Below, in pieces: positions 25,073-33,646 of a stretch of 48,414 nucleotides of DNA. A program made the translations under genes and the position numbers. Numbering within the stretch: position 1 is the stretch's first letter; the number at the start of each line of letters is the position of its first letter. The notes beneath the pieces are model-generated. The model had not been told where the DNA came from, did no database searches, and was given only the letters and a program-made list of their open reading frames with translations. This DNA is from Gluconobacter morbifer G707 (lineage in GTDB: Bacteria; Pseudomonadota; Alphaproteobacteria; Acetobacterales; Acetobacteraceae), in the NCBI RefSeq assembly GCF_000234355.1, contig NZ_AGQV01000012.1, positions 1 to 48,414 on the forward strand, in the 5' to 3' direction.

Positions 25073-26815
25073 TCACAATCCAAGTCTCCGCTTCCGCGCG
25101 AACGACCAATCGATCCCTCCATCCCCGCGCATGATGCCCGACACCTCCCGCCCCCGCTGTTTCTCCAGCGACGGTGACCATGGCACCAGTTCGAAGCCTA
25201 GCCCGTCGTCGATCATGGCGAACCGCCCCGACGCCAGGTTGAAACGCTGGCGATAAGTGCCGGTGACCGGGTCGCCCTCGCCGCTCCGCCGGAACGGCAT
25301 CCCCAACGTCCCGGTGAGGTTCCTTCCTACCATCTCCAGTTCCCGCTGGCGCAGCGTGGCGATCAGGTTCCGGGCGTAGCGGACGCTTCCGCCGTCGCGG
25401 CTGGCCAGCCCCTGTTCCACCAGATGATCCGTGCGTTTTTCCATCGCCTCTTTCACCTCGGCGCCGAACCCGGTGTACGCGAGAGGGAGAGGCTCCCGTG
25501 CGATGGTCTGCCGGTCGAGCCAGGTCGCGGCGTCCGCCGTCACCTGCCACTCCAACGTGACGTCCGAGCGCACGGCCAGCGCGACACGGTCACGTCCCTG
25601 TTTGTCGGTGAAACGTCGCAGTTCGACGATGGAACCGACCGGCCCATCGCCAGCGGCCTCGAGGTTCGGCAGACGGACATGGTGCGTGCGTCCATCAATC
25701 CCGTCGACCACCGCATAGGCCGTGCCGCGCAGCTCGTCATCCAGGCCACGATCGACCAGCCGGCCGATGACGGGGTCGGTGGTGTCCTCTCCCGCCAGTA
25801 CCCAGGATGATGCGGCGCGGTTAATCTTCTGTTCCGCCAAGCCCCTGTGGATGCGCTTGATGATGTCGTTGCGCTCGCTGATCTCCCGCAAGGTCGCCTC
25901 CGCGCTCTCGCCCATCTGCCAGCGATCCGGCCCGACCTGGTGCGCCAGCCCCATCGTTTCCAGGCGGCGCAGGCGACCCAGTTTCACCGTCGCGAAGGCG
26001 TCCGGCGTTGCGCCCGGCGCGCGTCCGAGATCAATGACACCATCCTGCCCCGCGTCCCTCTGAAGCTGGCGGTCCAATTGAGTCCAGCGGTCGGCGTTCA
26101 CCTGCCGCTCGACCGCCTGGTGGATGTCGTGATCCGTGCGTGGTCCAAGTTCCAGCGTCACCAGATCCTGCGCACGGGCGCGCATGCCCTCGCGGATGTA
26201 ATCGCGCGCGATCACGAGGTCGTTGCCATCTTCCGCGACACCCCGGACGATGACATGCAAATGGGGGTGTGCGGTGTTCCAGTGATCGACGGCAACCCAG
26301 TCGAGTTTCGTGCCGAGATCGGATTCCATCTGCCCCATCAGATCGCGGGCAAAGGCCCGCAGGTCCGACATCTCCGGCGCATCCTCGGGAGAGACGATAA
26401 AACGGAAATGATGGCGGTCGCCATCGCATTGTTCCGCGAAGTCCGAAGCGCGGATGTTATCGCTGTCCTTGCCGAACAGGTGGTGGGCATCCTCCCCGTC
26501 CCGCATCACGCCCTCCCGACGGAGATAGCGGAGATGTGCCGCCAGTGGTGTGGCACGAGGCGCGTGCCGCACAACGCGGGCCTTGATGACAACGCCCCGC
26601 GAACGGCTGGTCAGCAGGCGATTGGCAGCATAGGCAGCGGCCCGCCCACGGCCGAAACTGGAGCGACGCCCGGAACTGATTTTGCCGACGCGAGAGACCC
26701 GGCCACCGGCCCGCTGCACCGACGCCAGCACCTGCGTCACGAAGGGTCGCGCTTGACGGGCGTGGGTAGAGCGGATGCGCCCCGGTCGAACCCGGACTTC
26801 CTCGTCCCTGTTCAT
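25073..26815 (-). CDS. Relaxase/mobilisation nuclease (DUF3363 family)
   Basis: About 580 aa from ATG 26815; the frame to 26893 has no site. The relaxase core holds HLRYLRREGV (94-103), HHFRFIVSPEDA (135-146), and the metal-binding triad HPHLHVIVRG (183-192); a basic, unstructured N-terminus precedes it. The C-terminal 300 residues match DUF3363. It should nick the element at oriT, stay bound to the 5 prime end and pilot DNA to TraG. The active tyrosine is not certain from sequence alone (AAYAANR at 60-66 or LRYLRR). oriT was not located. Confidence 0.88.
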   Translation of the reverse strand: MNRDEEVRVRPGRIRSTHARQARPFVTQVLASVQRAGGRVSRVGKISSGRRSSFGRGRAAAYAANRLLTSRSRGVVIKARVVRHAPRATPLAAHLRYLRREGVMRDGEDAHHLFGKDSDNIRASDFAEQCDGDRHHFRFIVSPEDAPEMSDLRAFARDLMGQMESDLGTKLDWVAVDHWNTAHPHLHVIVRGVAEDGNDLVIARDYIREGMRARAQDLVTLELGPRTDHDIHQAVERQVNADRWTQLDRQLQRDAGQDGVIDLGRAPGATPDAFATVKLGRLRRLETMGLAHQVGPDRWQMGESAEATLREISERNDIIKRIHRGLAEQKINRAASSWVLAGEDTTDPVIGRLVDRGLDDELRGTAYAVVDGIDGRTHHVRLPNLEAAGDGPVGSIVELRRFTDKQGRDRVALAVRSDVTLEWQVTADAATWLDRQTIAREPLPLAYTGFGAEVKEAMEKRTDHLVEQGLASRDGGSVRYARNLIATLRQRELEMVGRNLTGTLGMPFRRSGEGDPVTGTYRQRFNLASGRFAMIDDGLGFELVPWSPSLEKQRGREVSGIMRGDGGIDWSFARKRRLGL

Positions 26816-26962
26816 GAAAAATGCCTTGCACCGCGCGAAAGATCGCGCCGGATCAAAGAGATGATACGTCAGCGCGATGTGCACAAAATCCACGCACCTC
26901 GCAATAAGACTTCAAAAATCCCGGAAAACCGCCATCCCGACCGAGCCGCGAGGTGCGGCCTT

Positions 26963-27748
26963 TTATCCAGCCCTCCCTTTTTTCGGATCTTTCGCTGTCC
27001 CCACCCACGATTTCCGTCCCTCTTGAACCGACAAAGGTGAGATATTGGGAAGGCCGCTGAAATGTCCAACGAACAGCGTCCGTACTGCATTCTCACTACC
27101 ATTCCGCTGCACGATTTCAGCACGCGGTATGATGATGTCCAGATGATCGGAAGGCGCAATGAAGAGCGAGGCGGCCTGCCACTCACGCCCGGGCCATGCC
27201 GTCCGCGATGTTTCCTGCCCTGCGAGCAGACTATCGCCACGCAACCGTGCCATGACCGCTTCCACGTAAGCCAGTGTTTCCTGCGGTAGCGGTCGGCCCG
27301 TCACCAGATGTTCGTCGTAGCGGCCCGGCCCCGCATTGTAAGCTGCCAGAAAACCAGCATCGCCGTAACGCTCATGCAGCATGCGGAGATAGGCAGCACC
27401 AGCAAGAATGTTGTCATGCGCATCAAACGGATCGGCACCAAGAGCGAGCACCCTGCGTAAATCCGTCCAAGTCGCAGGCATCAGTTGCATGAGTCCCATG
27501 GCACCTTTCGCGGATACGGCCTTCACGTCACCAGCGCTTTCGGATTGCAGGACAGCAGCAATCCATTCTGGTGGAACCTGCATCCGCGCGGCTGCCTCCG
27601 TGATCAGCAAATCATACGTTTTAGCCTGCGCTGACATGGGCACACATACCACCCACCCCAAGGCGAACAGCATGCCGGCCGTCTTCGCTGTCACTCTCCG
27701 GAATCTGCTTACGACACCACGAAGACAGACCGGAAAGAGAAAAGACAT
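26963..27748 (-). CDS. Lytic transglycosylase (VirB1-like)
   Basis: About 261 aa from ATG 27748; the ATG at 27793 overlaps the DUF736 gene by 14 bases and adds residues without signal character. A signal peptide ends near PMSAQA (42). The goose-lysozyme/SLT fold shows catalytic Glu70 in LQSES, then KGAMGLMQLMPATW and AAYNAGPGRYDEH. It opens the peptidoglycan for channel assembly. A weak GGAG lies about 18 bases before the start. The tail after residue 175 is not conserved. Confidence 0.85.
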   Translation of the reverse strand: MSFLFPVCLRGVVSRFRRVTAKTAGMLFALGWVVCVPMSAQAKTYDLLITEAAARMQVPPEWIAAVLQSESAGDVKAVSAKGAMGLMQLMPATWTDLRRVLALGADPFDAHDNILAGAAYLRMLHERYGDAGFLAAYNAGPGRYDEHLVTGRPLPQETLAYVEAVMARLRGDSLLAGQETSRTAWPGREWQAASLFIAPSDHLDIIIPRAEIVQRNGSENAVRTLFVGHFSGLPNISPLSVQEGRKSWVGTAKDPKKGRAG

Positions 27749-27779
27749 CCAGCCGTGTGGCACTGCTCCGTGAACACGA

Positions 27780-28118
27780 TCAGCGCCGGTCATCGCGTTT
27801 CACCTGACGGTTCCAGACCAGTAGCCAGTCACGCCCTCCGCGACCGACCTGAAACAGGCTGGCGCGAACGGGTTGCGTGAAAATTGGATCATCCAGCAGC
27901 ACGGAGACATATTCGCCCGCTCGTTCGCCGGTACGTGTCCATCCTGCGCCGACCTCATGACCGGCATCCCCGTTGCCGAGATGAATACGATAATCCGGCG
28001 CGTTTTCTGCCATTCCTGCCCCAACCGACAGGAAGGTGAGTTCTGCATCCAGCGCCAGTGTCCGCAGCCTGCCTGCAAATCCGTCAGGCGTGCGTATAAA
28101 AGATCCGATCTGGGTCAT
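27780..28118 (-). CDS. DUF736 family protein (first copy)
   Basis: 112 aa. IGSFIRTPDGFAGRLRTLAL, DYRIHL, AGWTRTGERAGEYVSVLLDD and ASLFQVGRGG are the DUF736 strand pattern. DUF736 proteins are common on alphaproteobacterial plasmids and ICEs; their function is unknown. This copy is more diverged than the second one at 32523-32846 and sits in a conjugation rather than a maintenance block. Confidence 0.82.
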   Translation of the reverse strand: MTQIGSFIRTPDGFAGRLRTLALDAELTFLSVGAGMAENAPDYRIHLGNGDAGHEVGAGWTRTGERAGEYVSVLLDDPIFTQPVRASLFQVGRGGRDWLLVWNRQVKRDDRR

Positions 28119-28161
28119 GACAAAGATTCCCCTGTTTCGAAGTCAATTGAAGAATGAGCCG

Positions 28162-28749
28162 TCATTCGATTGGCGATTCATGGCGGGGCACAAAACTGCG
28201 CGATGACATGAACAATGGTTCGGGCGGCGGAGGCTCAGGATCGCCCGTCGTAATCCACAAAGGGATGGCGCGCCCAAGCACACTGTCGGCAGGAAGTGGA
28301 CCAAAATACCGCCCGTCGAGACTGGCCGGGACTGCCGGGTTCATGACGAAAACCTGTCCCGCCACAAGATGCTGACAGCCCTGCCAAACCGGTAGAACCC
28401 GTCCCCGATGATCAGCGGCTCTGGCCTCGCCGACCAGATGCCCGTTGACCGTCACGCTGTTGCCCAAACGACAGACCGTCTGCCCCGGCAGGGCTGCCAC
28501 GGGCTTGAGCAGCGGCACGCCGAACGGCAGATAGCCGCGCTCGGACAGCAATAGCGCTTGCTGCTCCGGCAGGCGGATGGCAACAATATCGCCAACATGC
28601 AGAGCACTCCCGGGACGCAGGCGATACAACCCGGTCGGCACACTCGCCGTTTCGTTCCAGATCAGACGGGGTGATACATGAATCGCAGCGGAAATACCGA
28701 TAGCCACCGTCGCGAAATAGGTTGTGAAAAACCACGCACGACGGGTCAT
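28162..28749 (-). CDS. traF: TraF-like S26 signal peptidase
   Basis: 195 aa from ATG 28749, overlapping the DUF2840 stop (ATGA). One N-terminal membrane helix (6-25), then WNETASVPTGLYRL with catalytic Ser36 and LLKPVAALPGQTV with catalytic Lys82, and box GRYFGPLPADSVLGRA. In RP4-type systems TraF trims and cyclises the TrbC pilin, so it should act on the product at 19038-19406. The proline-rich C-terminal tail is not conserved. Confidence 0.88.
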   Translation of the reverse strand: MTRRAWFFTTYFATVAIGISAAIHVSPRLIWNETASVPTGLYRLRPGSALHVGDIVAIRLPEQQALLLSERGYLPFGVPLLKPVAALPGQTVCRLGNSVTVNGHLVGEARAADHRGRVLPVWQGCQHLVAGQVFVMNPAVPASLDGRYFGPLPADSVLGRAIPLWITTGDPEPPPPEPLFMSSRSFVPRHESPIE

Positions 28750-29222
28750 GACAGTGCCCTCCGCCGCAGCCATGCTTCATGTCGTTCGCGCGTATACGGT
28801 CTGTGCACCTGCCCTGCTGTCATCCGCTGGTGCAGATGTCGCCAGTGATCGGGACAGACCATGCATGGATCGATCTTCTGTGCTTCGACGCCGTCAATGA
28901 CTTCCAGCACCTGCCGGACCTTCGGCCAGCCATTTTGTCGCAACAGGCTTTCCGCCCCGGGACGCACAAACGGCACGGTCTGGCGTGCTTCATGGGCCTC
29001 AACAGCACGCACGATATCGATACATGACACGACGGTGCCAAAATCATTGGCGGCCCAGCGGATGAACGCAAAGACATTGCCCGACGCAAAGCTCAGCAGC
29101 CGCCGACGACGATCAAGGATACGGTCCTCGACCGGATGTCCAAAGCGGATCCAGTGCTCGATCCGCTCCTCGATCCATGTCAGTTCAACAGTGGTCGTGA
29201 CGGCACTGCGGGCGGCGCTCAT
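28746..29222 (-). CDS. DUF2840 family protein
   Basis: 158 aa with TTVELTWIEERIEHWIRFGHP near the start and FAFIRWAANDFGTVVS in the middle, the pattern of DUF2840. This family lies next to traF and repA in many conjugative elements of this group; no activity is known. It overlaps both neighbours by four bases. Confidence 0.8.
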   Translation of the reverse strand: MSAARSAVTTTVELTWIEERIEHWIRFGHPVEDRILDRRRRLLSFASGNVFAFIRWAANDFGTVVSCIDIVRAVEAHEARQTVPFVRPGAESLLRQNGWPKVRQVLEVIDGVEAQKIDPCMVCPDHWRHLHQRMTAGQVHRPYTRERHEAWLRRRALS

Positions 29223-30268
29223 GACGTCCTCCGGACGGGTTTTCCACCGTTTCTGGGCACCTCTACATCAGCACAGTTAGATTCTTTATAGTTAGATTCT
29301 AAGTTAAGGGTGCCATAACCTGTTGATCCGGCGGTTTGAATCGGCCCTTGTTGGGACTGATGGCACGCGGTCATTCCGACTGATGGCATGTGGTAACTCA
29401 CATCCAATGGCACGTGGTGTTTCACATATCGCCCACCACCACCTGTGGATAATCCACGAGGCCGGAAAACCAATAGATCGTCGTTTTTTGCACCCGTTTC
29501 GATGGCAAGCTGATAGCCGGGCAAGCTCTGCCGCCTGACCAGGTCGTGCAACTCAGCGGTGAAGCGGGAAAACCCGGACAACGTGGCGGATTTGGCATGC
29601 AGGTGGGTGAAGGCGAAACGCCAGCCCCGGCACTGCTGACCAGCGTGCTTGCGCACCAGCCGGTAAAGCCAGCGTTCCAGACCACCGGTCAGGCGAAAAT
29701 AGGCCGGATCAATTCGTAGCACGAGGCTGTCCTCCAGCAATCCGGCGTAAAACCATTCCGGAAGCGTGATCTCGACCCGGCCGGCCTGACCGTTGGCTGC
29801 GGCATGCCGTTCCTTCCACTGGTTCAGCCAGGAAAAGGCCTGCAGGTATCCACTCTGTCGCCGCAGGGTCGTCCGCACGGTCGTTGCCTGCAACCGTGCC
29901 AAGCTCGCCCGCAGCCGGTCATAGTCGCGTGCGCCCGTCCCGCGCCCGATGAATGTCAGGATTTCGCGCGGGGTGGCGCTCATGAAGGGCGAGGTGCGCA
30001 GCCCCGTATCACGGGCCTCGATGATCTGGCTAGCGGCCCAGATCAGGATATCAGCGTCCCAGATGGTCGCCATACCCCGCTCGTGGGACGCCTCCACCCG
30101 GATCGAGACTTCGCCCATGGTGAGGTCAATCGGCACGAAACGCGGAGACTTGGCGAGGCTGAAAAATGGCCATGCCATGAGATCCTGGACATCACGCGGC
30201 GGAAAGTCTCCGGGCAACGCCTGGAACAGGCCTGTCGTCCGACGGGAGATTGAGAACAGGGCGGTCAT
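29219..30268 (-). CDS. Replication initiator protein A (RepA-like)
   Basis: 349 aa. DFPPRDVQDLMAWPFFSLAK, TIWDADILIWAASQI, and AGLLEDSLVLRIDPAYFRLTG followed by a winged-helix-like region (LERWLYRLVRKHAG) match the RepA/replication initiator family found in alphaproteobacterial ICEs. It may allow plasmid-like replication of the excised circle. The stop overlaps the DUF2840 start by four bases and its start overlaps the HTH gene by four bases. No iterons were recognised. Confidence 0.85.
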   Translation of the reverse strand: MTALFSISRRTTGLFQALPGDFPPRDVQDLMAWPFFSLAKSPRFVPIDLTMGEVSIRVEASHERGMATIWDADILIWAASQIIEARDTGLRTSPFMSATPREILTFIGRGTGARDYDRLRASLARLQATTVRTTLRRQSGYLQAFSWLNQWKERHAAANGQAGRVEITLPEWFYAGLLEDSLVLRIDPAYFRLTGGLERWLYRLVRKHAGQQCRGWRFAFTHLHAKSATLSGFSRFTAELHDLVRRQSLPGYQLAIETGAKNDDLLVFRPRGLSTGGGGRYVKHHVPLDVSYHMPSVGMTACHQSQQGPIQTAGSTGYGTLNLESNYKESNCADVEVPRNGGKPVRRTS

Positions 30269-30561
30269 GCGCGCTGTCCTCTCGTGGCTGAAACGTAACG
30301 GGGCTGGAAACGCGCCATGACGGTACGCCGGTTATGCGGCAGATCCACCGCACCATCTTCGGCGGTCGACAGGCGCACATTGAGATCGGCCCAGGCGCAG
30401 AGGTCTTCCACGGCGTAGACAATGCGACCGCCAATCTTGCGATAGAGCGGGCCAGTTCCAAAGGTACGGTGCTTTTCAAGGGTTCGTCCTGACAGCCCGA
30501 GGAAATTAGCGGCATCCGGCGTGCGGAGATAGTGGGGTGGCAGTGTCGGCAGGACACGCAT
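30265..30561 (-). CDS. AlpA/MerR-like helix-turn-helix DNA-binding protein
   Basis: About 98 aa from ATG 30561, preceded by GGAGG five bases away; ATG 30573 is an alternative. LRTPDAANFLGLSGRTLEKH is a helix-turn-helix of the excisionase/AlpA type, with GPLYRKIGGRIVYAVEDL as the wing. Such genes sit just upstream of repA in these elements and may act as excisionase or as a replication regulator. An IR, GTCC TAAA GGAC, lies at 30577-30588 in front of it. Confidence 0.82.
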   Translation of the reverse strand: MRVLPTLPPHYLRTPDAANFLGLSGRTLEKHRTFGTGPLYRKIGGRIVYAVEDLCAWADLNVRLSTAEDGAVDLPHNRRTVMARFQPRYVSATRGQRA

Positions 30562-30658
30562 ATCGGCCTCCATGTCGTCCTAAAGGACCGCCGCGCAGAC
30601 CCGGCGGTTTCTGACGACAGGGTGCAGGAAGAGACCCGGCAGGGAGGGATGACAAAGT

Positions 30659-31442
30659 TCAGGGAGAGAAACTGTCACCACCTCGCATGCGACCCTGCAG
30701 AAGGGCCAGATACCCGCCATTCAACCAGATCTCTCCATCGCGCAAGAGACGATAGAGGGCTTTGTAGTAAGCCGTTGCCCGCCATTCGTCGGCCGACATT
30801 CGGGTTAGATCGACATGGAAAAGCGCGCTGGCAATACGCCGATAAGGAAGCCCTGCCTGCCTGCCATCATGGGCACAGAGCATACGTACCTGCCGCTGGC
30901 GCTGCTGGGCGCTCAGCTGGAGATGGTTTGACGAGAAACCCATGGGTTCACCAGCCAGAAAGCGGCGCATACGGACCACGCACTCCATCCGGACGTCAAA
31001 GAACGCATCGTCAGTCAGGATGAAGGATCGCCCCTCTCCAAGGTGCCCTGCAACCAGCAGACAACGGAGCCGTTGTCCCTGCACATCCAGCACTGCATGA
31101 CGCCCGTCTGGTACATCGTGCGTTGCCACGATATGGGGTGCCATTAGGGCATGCGTCCGTGCGTCGGCCCGCAGGAGAACAATCTCCGGGGCGATTTCAG
31201 GCCGCCAGAACGCAGGTGACGTGAATGCAGGCTTCTCCGGGTCAACAGGGGAAATCCAGCCCCCATCGTCGCGCCATGGCGATCAGAAGGTCCGGATCAC
31301 CCCGCGCTCGGGGAACCGTCCGGTCATAATCGTCATGATAGCGGGGATTGCGCCGCAGCCATTCCTGCGCGAACCCGGCAGGATCAAGGGGTTCCAGAGC
31401 ACGTCTGAGCGACGTCGCATCCCAGGAATAGATGGCCGACAC
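30659..31442 (-). pseudogene. DUF6499-DUF2285 regulator split by a frameshift
   Basis: The N-terminal fragment (31442-31242) shows LDPAGFAQEWLRRNPRYHDDY and MARRWGLDFP, the DUF6499-type start. The second fragment in another frame reads PVDPEKPAFTSPAFWRPEIA then the DUF2285 part to 30659. The two join perfectly if one base is removed from the run GGGG at 31248-31251 (plus strand). Repaired, the protein would be about 260 aa and normal for this regulator, which neighbours the AlpA-like gene in many elements. The 161-aa ORF from 31144 could still make the DUF2285 half. Confidence 0.8.
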
Positions 31443-31716
31443 GCGAGCCTCCAGGCGGTTTTTCGGGAGTCAATCCACTATCCGCAGGGAGGAAAAGGTC
31501 GGGTAGCCCCAAATAATCGAGCACGTGATACCTGACAAGACACGCTACCATCAGGTATTAACAGAAATATTACCAACGAGTACAGACAAAAATATCATTT
31601 TATCAGCAGTCTTTTCAGGTAAGGAAGACCTGTCTGGAAAGGTCGGGACAATGCATCAAAAGCATCACCTGATCTTCTGGCAGCATCACGCGTTCGGAGC
31701 ACGATACGATAATAGT
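31443..31716. other. Intergenic region, AT-rich towards its right side
   Basis: The region between the broken DUF2285 gene and the XRE operator shows no credible gene. Its right part is clearly AT-rich compared with the trb block. It probably holds the divergent promoters. Confidence 0.5.
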
Positions 31717-31747
31717 GTGTATTATAATACGTAGCATGATAATACAC
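31717..31747. promoter_or_regulatory. Nine-base inverted repeat with TATAAT box, candidate XRE operator
   Basis: GTGTATTAT (31717-31725) and ATAATACAC (31739-31747) are perfect complements separated by 13 bases. TATAAT at 31723-31728 overlaps the left arm, and the XRE gene starts 20 bases beyond the right arm. This is the arrangement expected for autorepression. Confidence 0.7.
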
Positions 31748-31767
31748 AAATCGTTCCTATCCTGCGG

Positions 31768-32001
31768 ATGGACATTCGCAGGATCTTCGGCACCAATGTA
31801 CGACATCACCGGTTGGCGGCAGGGCTGAGCCAGGAAGCGCTTGCCGTGCGCATGGGCGTTGATCGCGCCTATATCAGCTGGATTGAAACAGCGCGGCAGA
31901 ACGCCACCCTGCTCACTGTGTGGCAGGCGTCGCAGGCCCTTGGCGTCAGACCCGCCGACCTTCTGGATGAAAGCCATTTCCCGACGGACGATCAGAAATA
32001 G
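31768..32001 (+). CDS. XRE family transcriptional regulator
   Basis: 77 aa, a single HTH_XRE domain: NVRHHRLAAGLSQEALAVRM (helices 1-2) and VDRAYISWIETARQNATL (recognition helix), ending just after the fold. Such small repressors control transfer genes or excision in ICEs. It is divergent from the DUF2285 gene and has the inverted repeat at 31717-31747 in its promoter. It converges on the 51-aa gene with a 26-base gap. Confidence 0.9.
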   Translation: MDIRRIFGTNVRHHRLAAGLSQEALAVRMGVDRAYISWIETARQNATLLTVWQASQALGVRPADLLDESHFPTDDQK

Positions 32002-32027
32002 GCTTCCTCACCCTACCGTATCCGCCC

Positions 32028-32183
32028 TCAATGGGGCGGTGGCGGCCTGTGTGATTCGATACGGGTCTGTTGTGCAAGCGCCTCTTTCAGTTCTCGCTCG
32101 ATCTGCTGGCGCTCGCGACGGCTGAGATGAAAGCTGCTCAGTTCGGCGCGCAGCATCTGGATATGGTCATGTAGCGTGGTCAT
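32028..32183 (-). CDS. 51-aa charged helical protein
   Basis: A short gene starting ATG 32183 with AAAGGAG seven bases upstream and ending TGA at 32028. The product (MTTLHDHIQMLRAELSSFHL start) is rich in Arg, Glu and Gln, probably one long helix, with a proline-rich end (HRPPPPH). I recognise no named domain. Its position before the XRE gene and after the DUF736 gene is typical of these elements. Confidence 0.65.
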   Translation of the reverse strand: MTTLHDHIQMLRAELSSFHLSRRERQQIERELKEALAQQTRIESHRPPPPH

Positions 32184-32522
32184 CGTCCCGCTCCTTTCGT
32201 TTCTCGAAGACAGGACGGACGGCTCATGCCGGGGCGGACCGGGTCAGGGATCGCCGCAGGCGACCGGCTTGCCGGCGCGTGGGGGAGCCGATTTTGTCTG
32301 GCGCGCCCGGCACGGGTGCGTCTGGCAAAATTGGGGGCACCGCGCGTCCTTGACGCGGTTTGCCCTCGCGCATGGTACAATGGGAAGGCTGAGGGAAAGC
32401 CTCGTGTTCCTCCTGCGTCTCACGTCGGGCGACCAGCACGATCGCCCGCGCCCTGGAAGATCCCTCCAGAAAACCCGGAAGGCCCCGCCCGGAGAGACCG
32501 GGCGGGGTTGGTCGTGGGAGGT
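32184..32522. other. Gene-free stretch with a hairpin
   Basis: No credible gene is visible; the open frames here have no family match and arise from high GC. The region contains the terminator at 32483-32507 and the promoter region of the 51-aa gene. Confidence 0.5.
32483..32507 (-). terminator. Strong hairpin after the DUF736 gene
   Basis: CCCCGCCCGG and CCGGGCGGGG form a perfect ten-pair stem with a five-base loop, 15 bases after the DUF736 stop. On the minus strand a C/T-rich stretch and GTTTT follow. Probably a terminator, though the U run is not immediate. Confidence 0.6.
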
Positions 32523-32846
32523 TCAGTCCCCGTTCCGGCTGCGGGGCCGGGTCCAGATAAGGGAGTAGCCCTCGCCTTCCTCGTCGGTGAACAGGTTGGC
32601 GAAGATCGGGGCGGCGAAAGAAGGATCGTCCAGCTTCAGGCTCAGATAGGTGCGGCCTTCGCTGGAGCGGCGGGTCCATGCGGCGCCCAGTTCCACGCGC
32701 CCGAGATAGACGCGGTAGTTGGGGGCGTTGTCGTTGGCGCGGTTGGTCTCGGCCACCAGACGGACGTTGCGGGCCTGCAGGGCCAGGGTGACGATTTCGC
32801 CTTCGAAGCCTTCACCCACCTTCTTGAAGGAACCGATGTTAGCCAT
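32523..32846 (-). CDS. DUF736 family protein (second copy)
   Basis: 107 aa. MANIGSFKKVGEGFEGEIV, NYRVYLGRVELGAAWTRRS and YLSLKLDDPSFAAPIFANL match DUF736 almost end to end. This copy is the canonical form found on alphaproteobacterial plasmids; the role is unknown. It lies alone, followed by a terminator and preceded by about 800 non-coding bases with a large inverted repeat. Confidence 0.88.
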   Translation of the reverse strand: MANIGSFKKVGEGFEGEIVTLALQARNVRLVAETNRANDNAPNYRVYLGRVELGAAWTRRSSEGRTYLSLKLDDPSFAAPIFANLFTDEEGEGYSLIWTRPRSRNGD

Positions 32847-33646
32847 TGTCGTATCTCCATGCTGTTATCGGGCCGCGACCACCGTGGCCTCGATGGCGAT
32901 CGACCAGCCGGAGGCGAGCGGCAGAGCACCCCGCAGGGGCCACAGCGCAGCGGAGGACGGCAGGGCCGGAACTTTCTTGTCCCGCGAGGAATGACGGCGC
33001 AGCCGTCAAGGGAAGAAAGTTCAGGAACGCCGTTGCGGCCAGCCGATCGAGGCGTAGCCGGACTTCGGCTAGATCAGCCATCCGACAGAGGCCATGGTGT
33101 GTGGATCCGACAGCCCCCGGAGATACGATGCCGGCATGACCGGTCCACAAAGGTGGAATCATGCTGGCTGGAGCGAAATTTGCCTGCTAAAGGACACCGC
33201 ATAGGCTGGTGGTCATCTCCACAGCCTTCCGGCATTACGACCATCATCCGCGACAGTTGATGGGCCGGTTCCCGCCGCACTGCATGCACCCGCCCCCGGC
33301 ATAAAGGCGCCCCATCAAAGCGGCCTGGATGATCCCTCTTTCGCCCCTGCCGTCCCGGCCAGTTCACCGACGACGAAAGCAGGTTAGCTTCCCCCATGGA
33401 CCATACCCACAGGCACATGGAGGTAACACCTGAACCCATCTCGCCGGTTCTCCGGGTGGGGCCTTCCAGGCGCGGGCAAATATGCCTCCGTCCATCAGGC
33501 TCGCGAGAAATGGGAAGCCCGACGTGTTTGTCTAATTCGTGGAATGCGGATGTCAGAAATTTCCTGCGTTCATTTATGAATTTGGCAATACCATCTCATA
33601 ATCCGAACTGCCTGTTTTCACCTCAGCCGCCACGACAACAGAGCGT
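32847..33646. other. 800-base non-coding stretch upstream of DUF736
   Basis: No credible complete gene. Positions 32969-33022 hold a large nested inverted repeat. In one frame 33466-33560 gives a short basic stretch (REKWEARRVCLIRGMRMSE) that may be a remnant, but I cannot assign it. The right end (33540 on) becomes AT-rich towards the fosA-like gene. Confidence 0.5.
32969..33022. repeat. Nested inverted repeat (element A)
   Basis: Outer arms GAACTTTCTT (32969-32978) and AAGAAAGTTC (33013-33022), extended by CCC (32981-32983) and GGG (33010-33012); inner stem TGACGGC (32992-32998) and GCCGTCA (33002-33008) with loop GCA. Could fold as RNA or extrude as a cruciform. Similar in plan to element B at 35256-35325. 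Confidence 0.75.

Noticed and set aside
25847-27040. A 397-codon plus-strand open frame opposite the relaxase
   Set aside because: Antisense shadow without recognised features.
32226-33260. A 344-codon plus-strand open frame over DUF736 and its flanks
   Set aside because: It crosses the clear DUF736 gene on the other strand and the inverted repeat, with no family match.
33466-33560. A short frame reading REKWEARRVCLIRGMRMSE that resembles an integrase arm
   Set aside because: Too short and degenerate to assign; no companion domain found.
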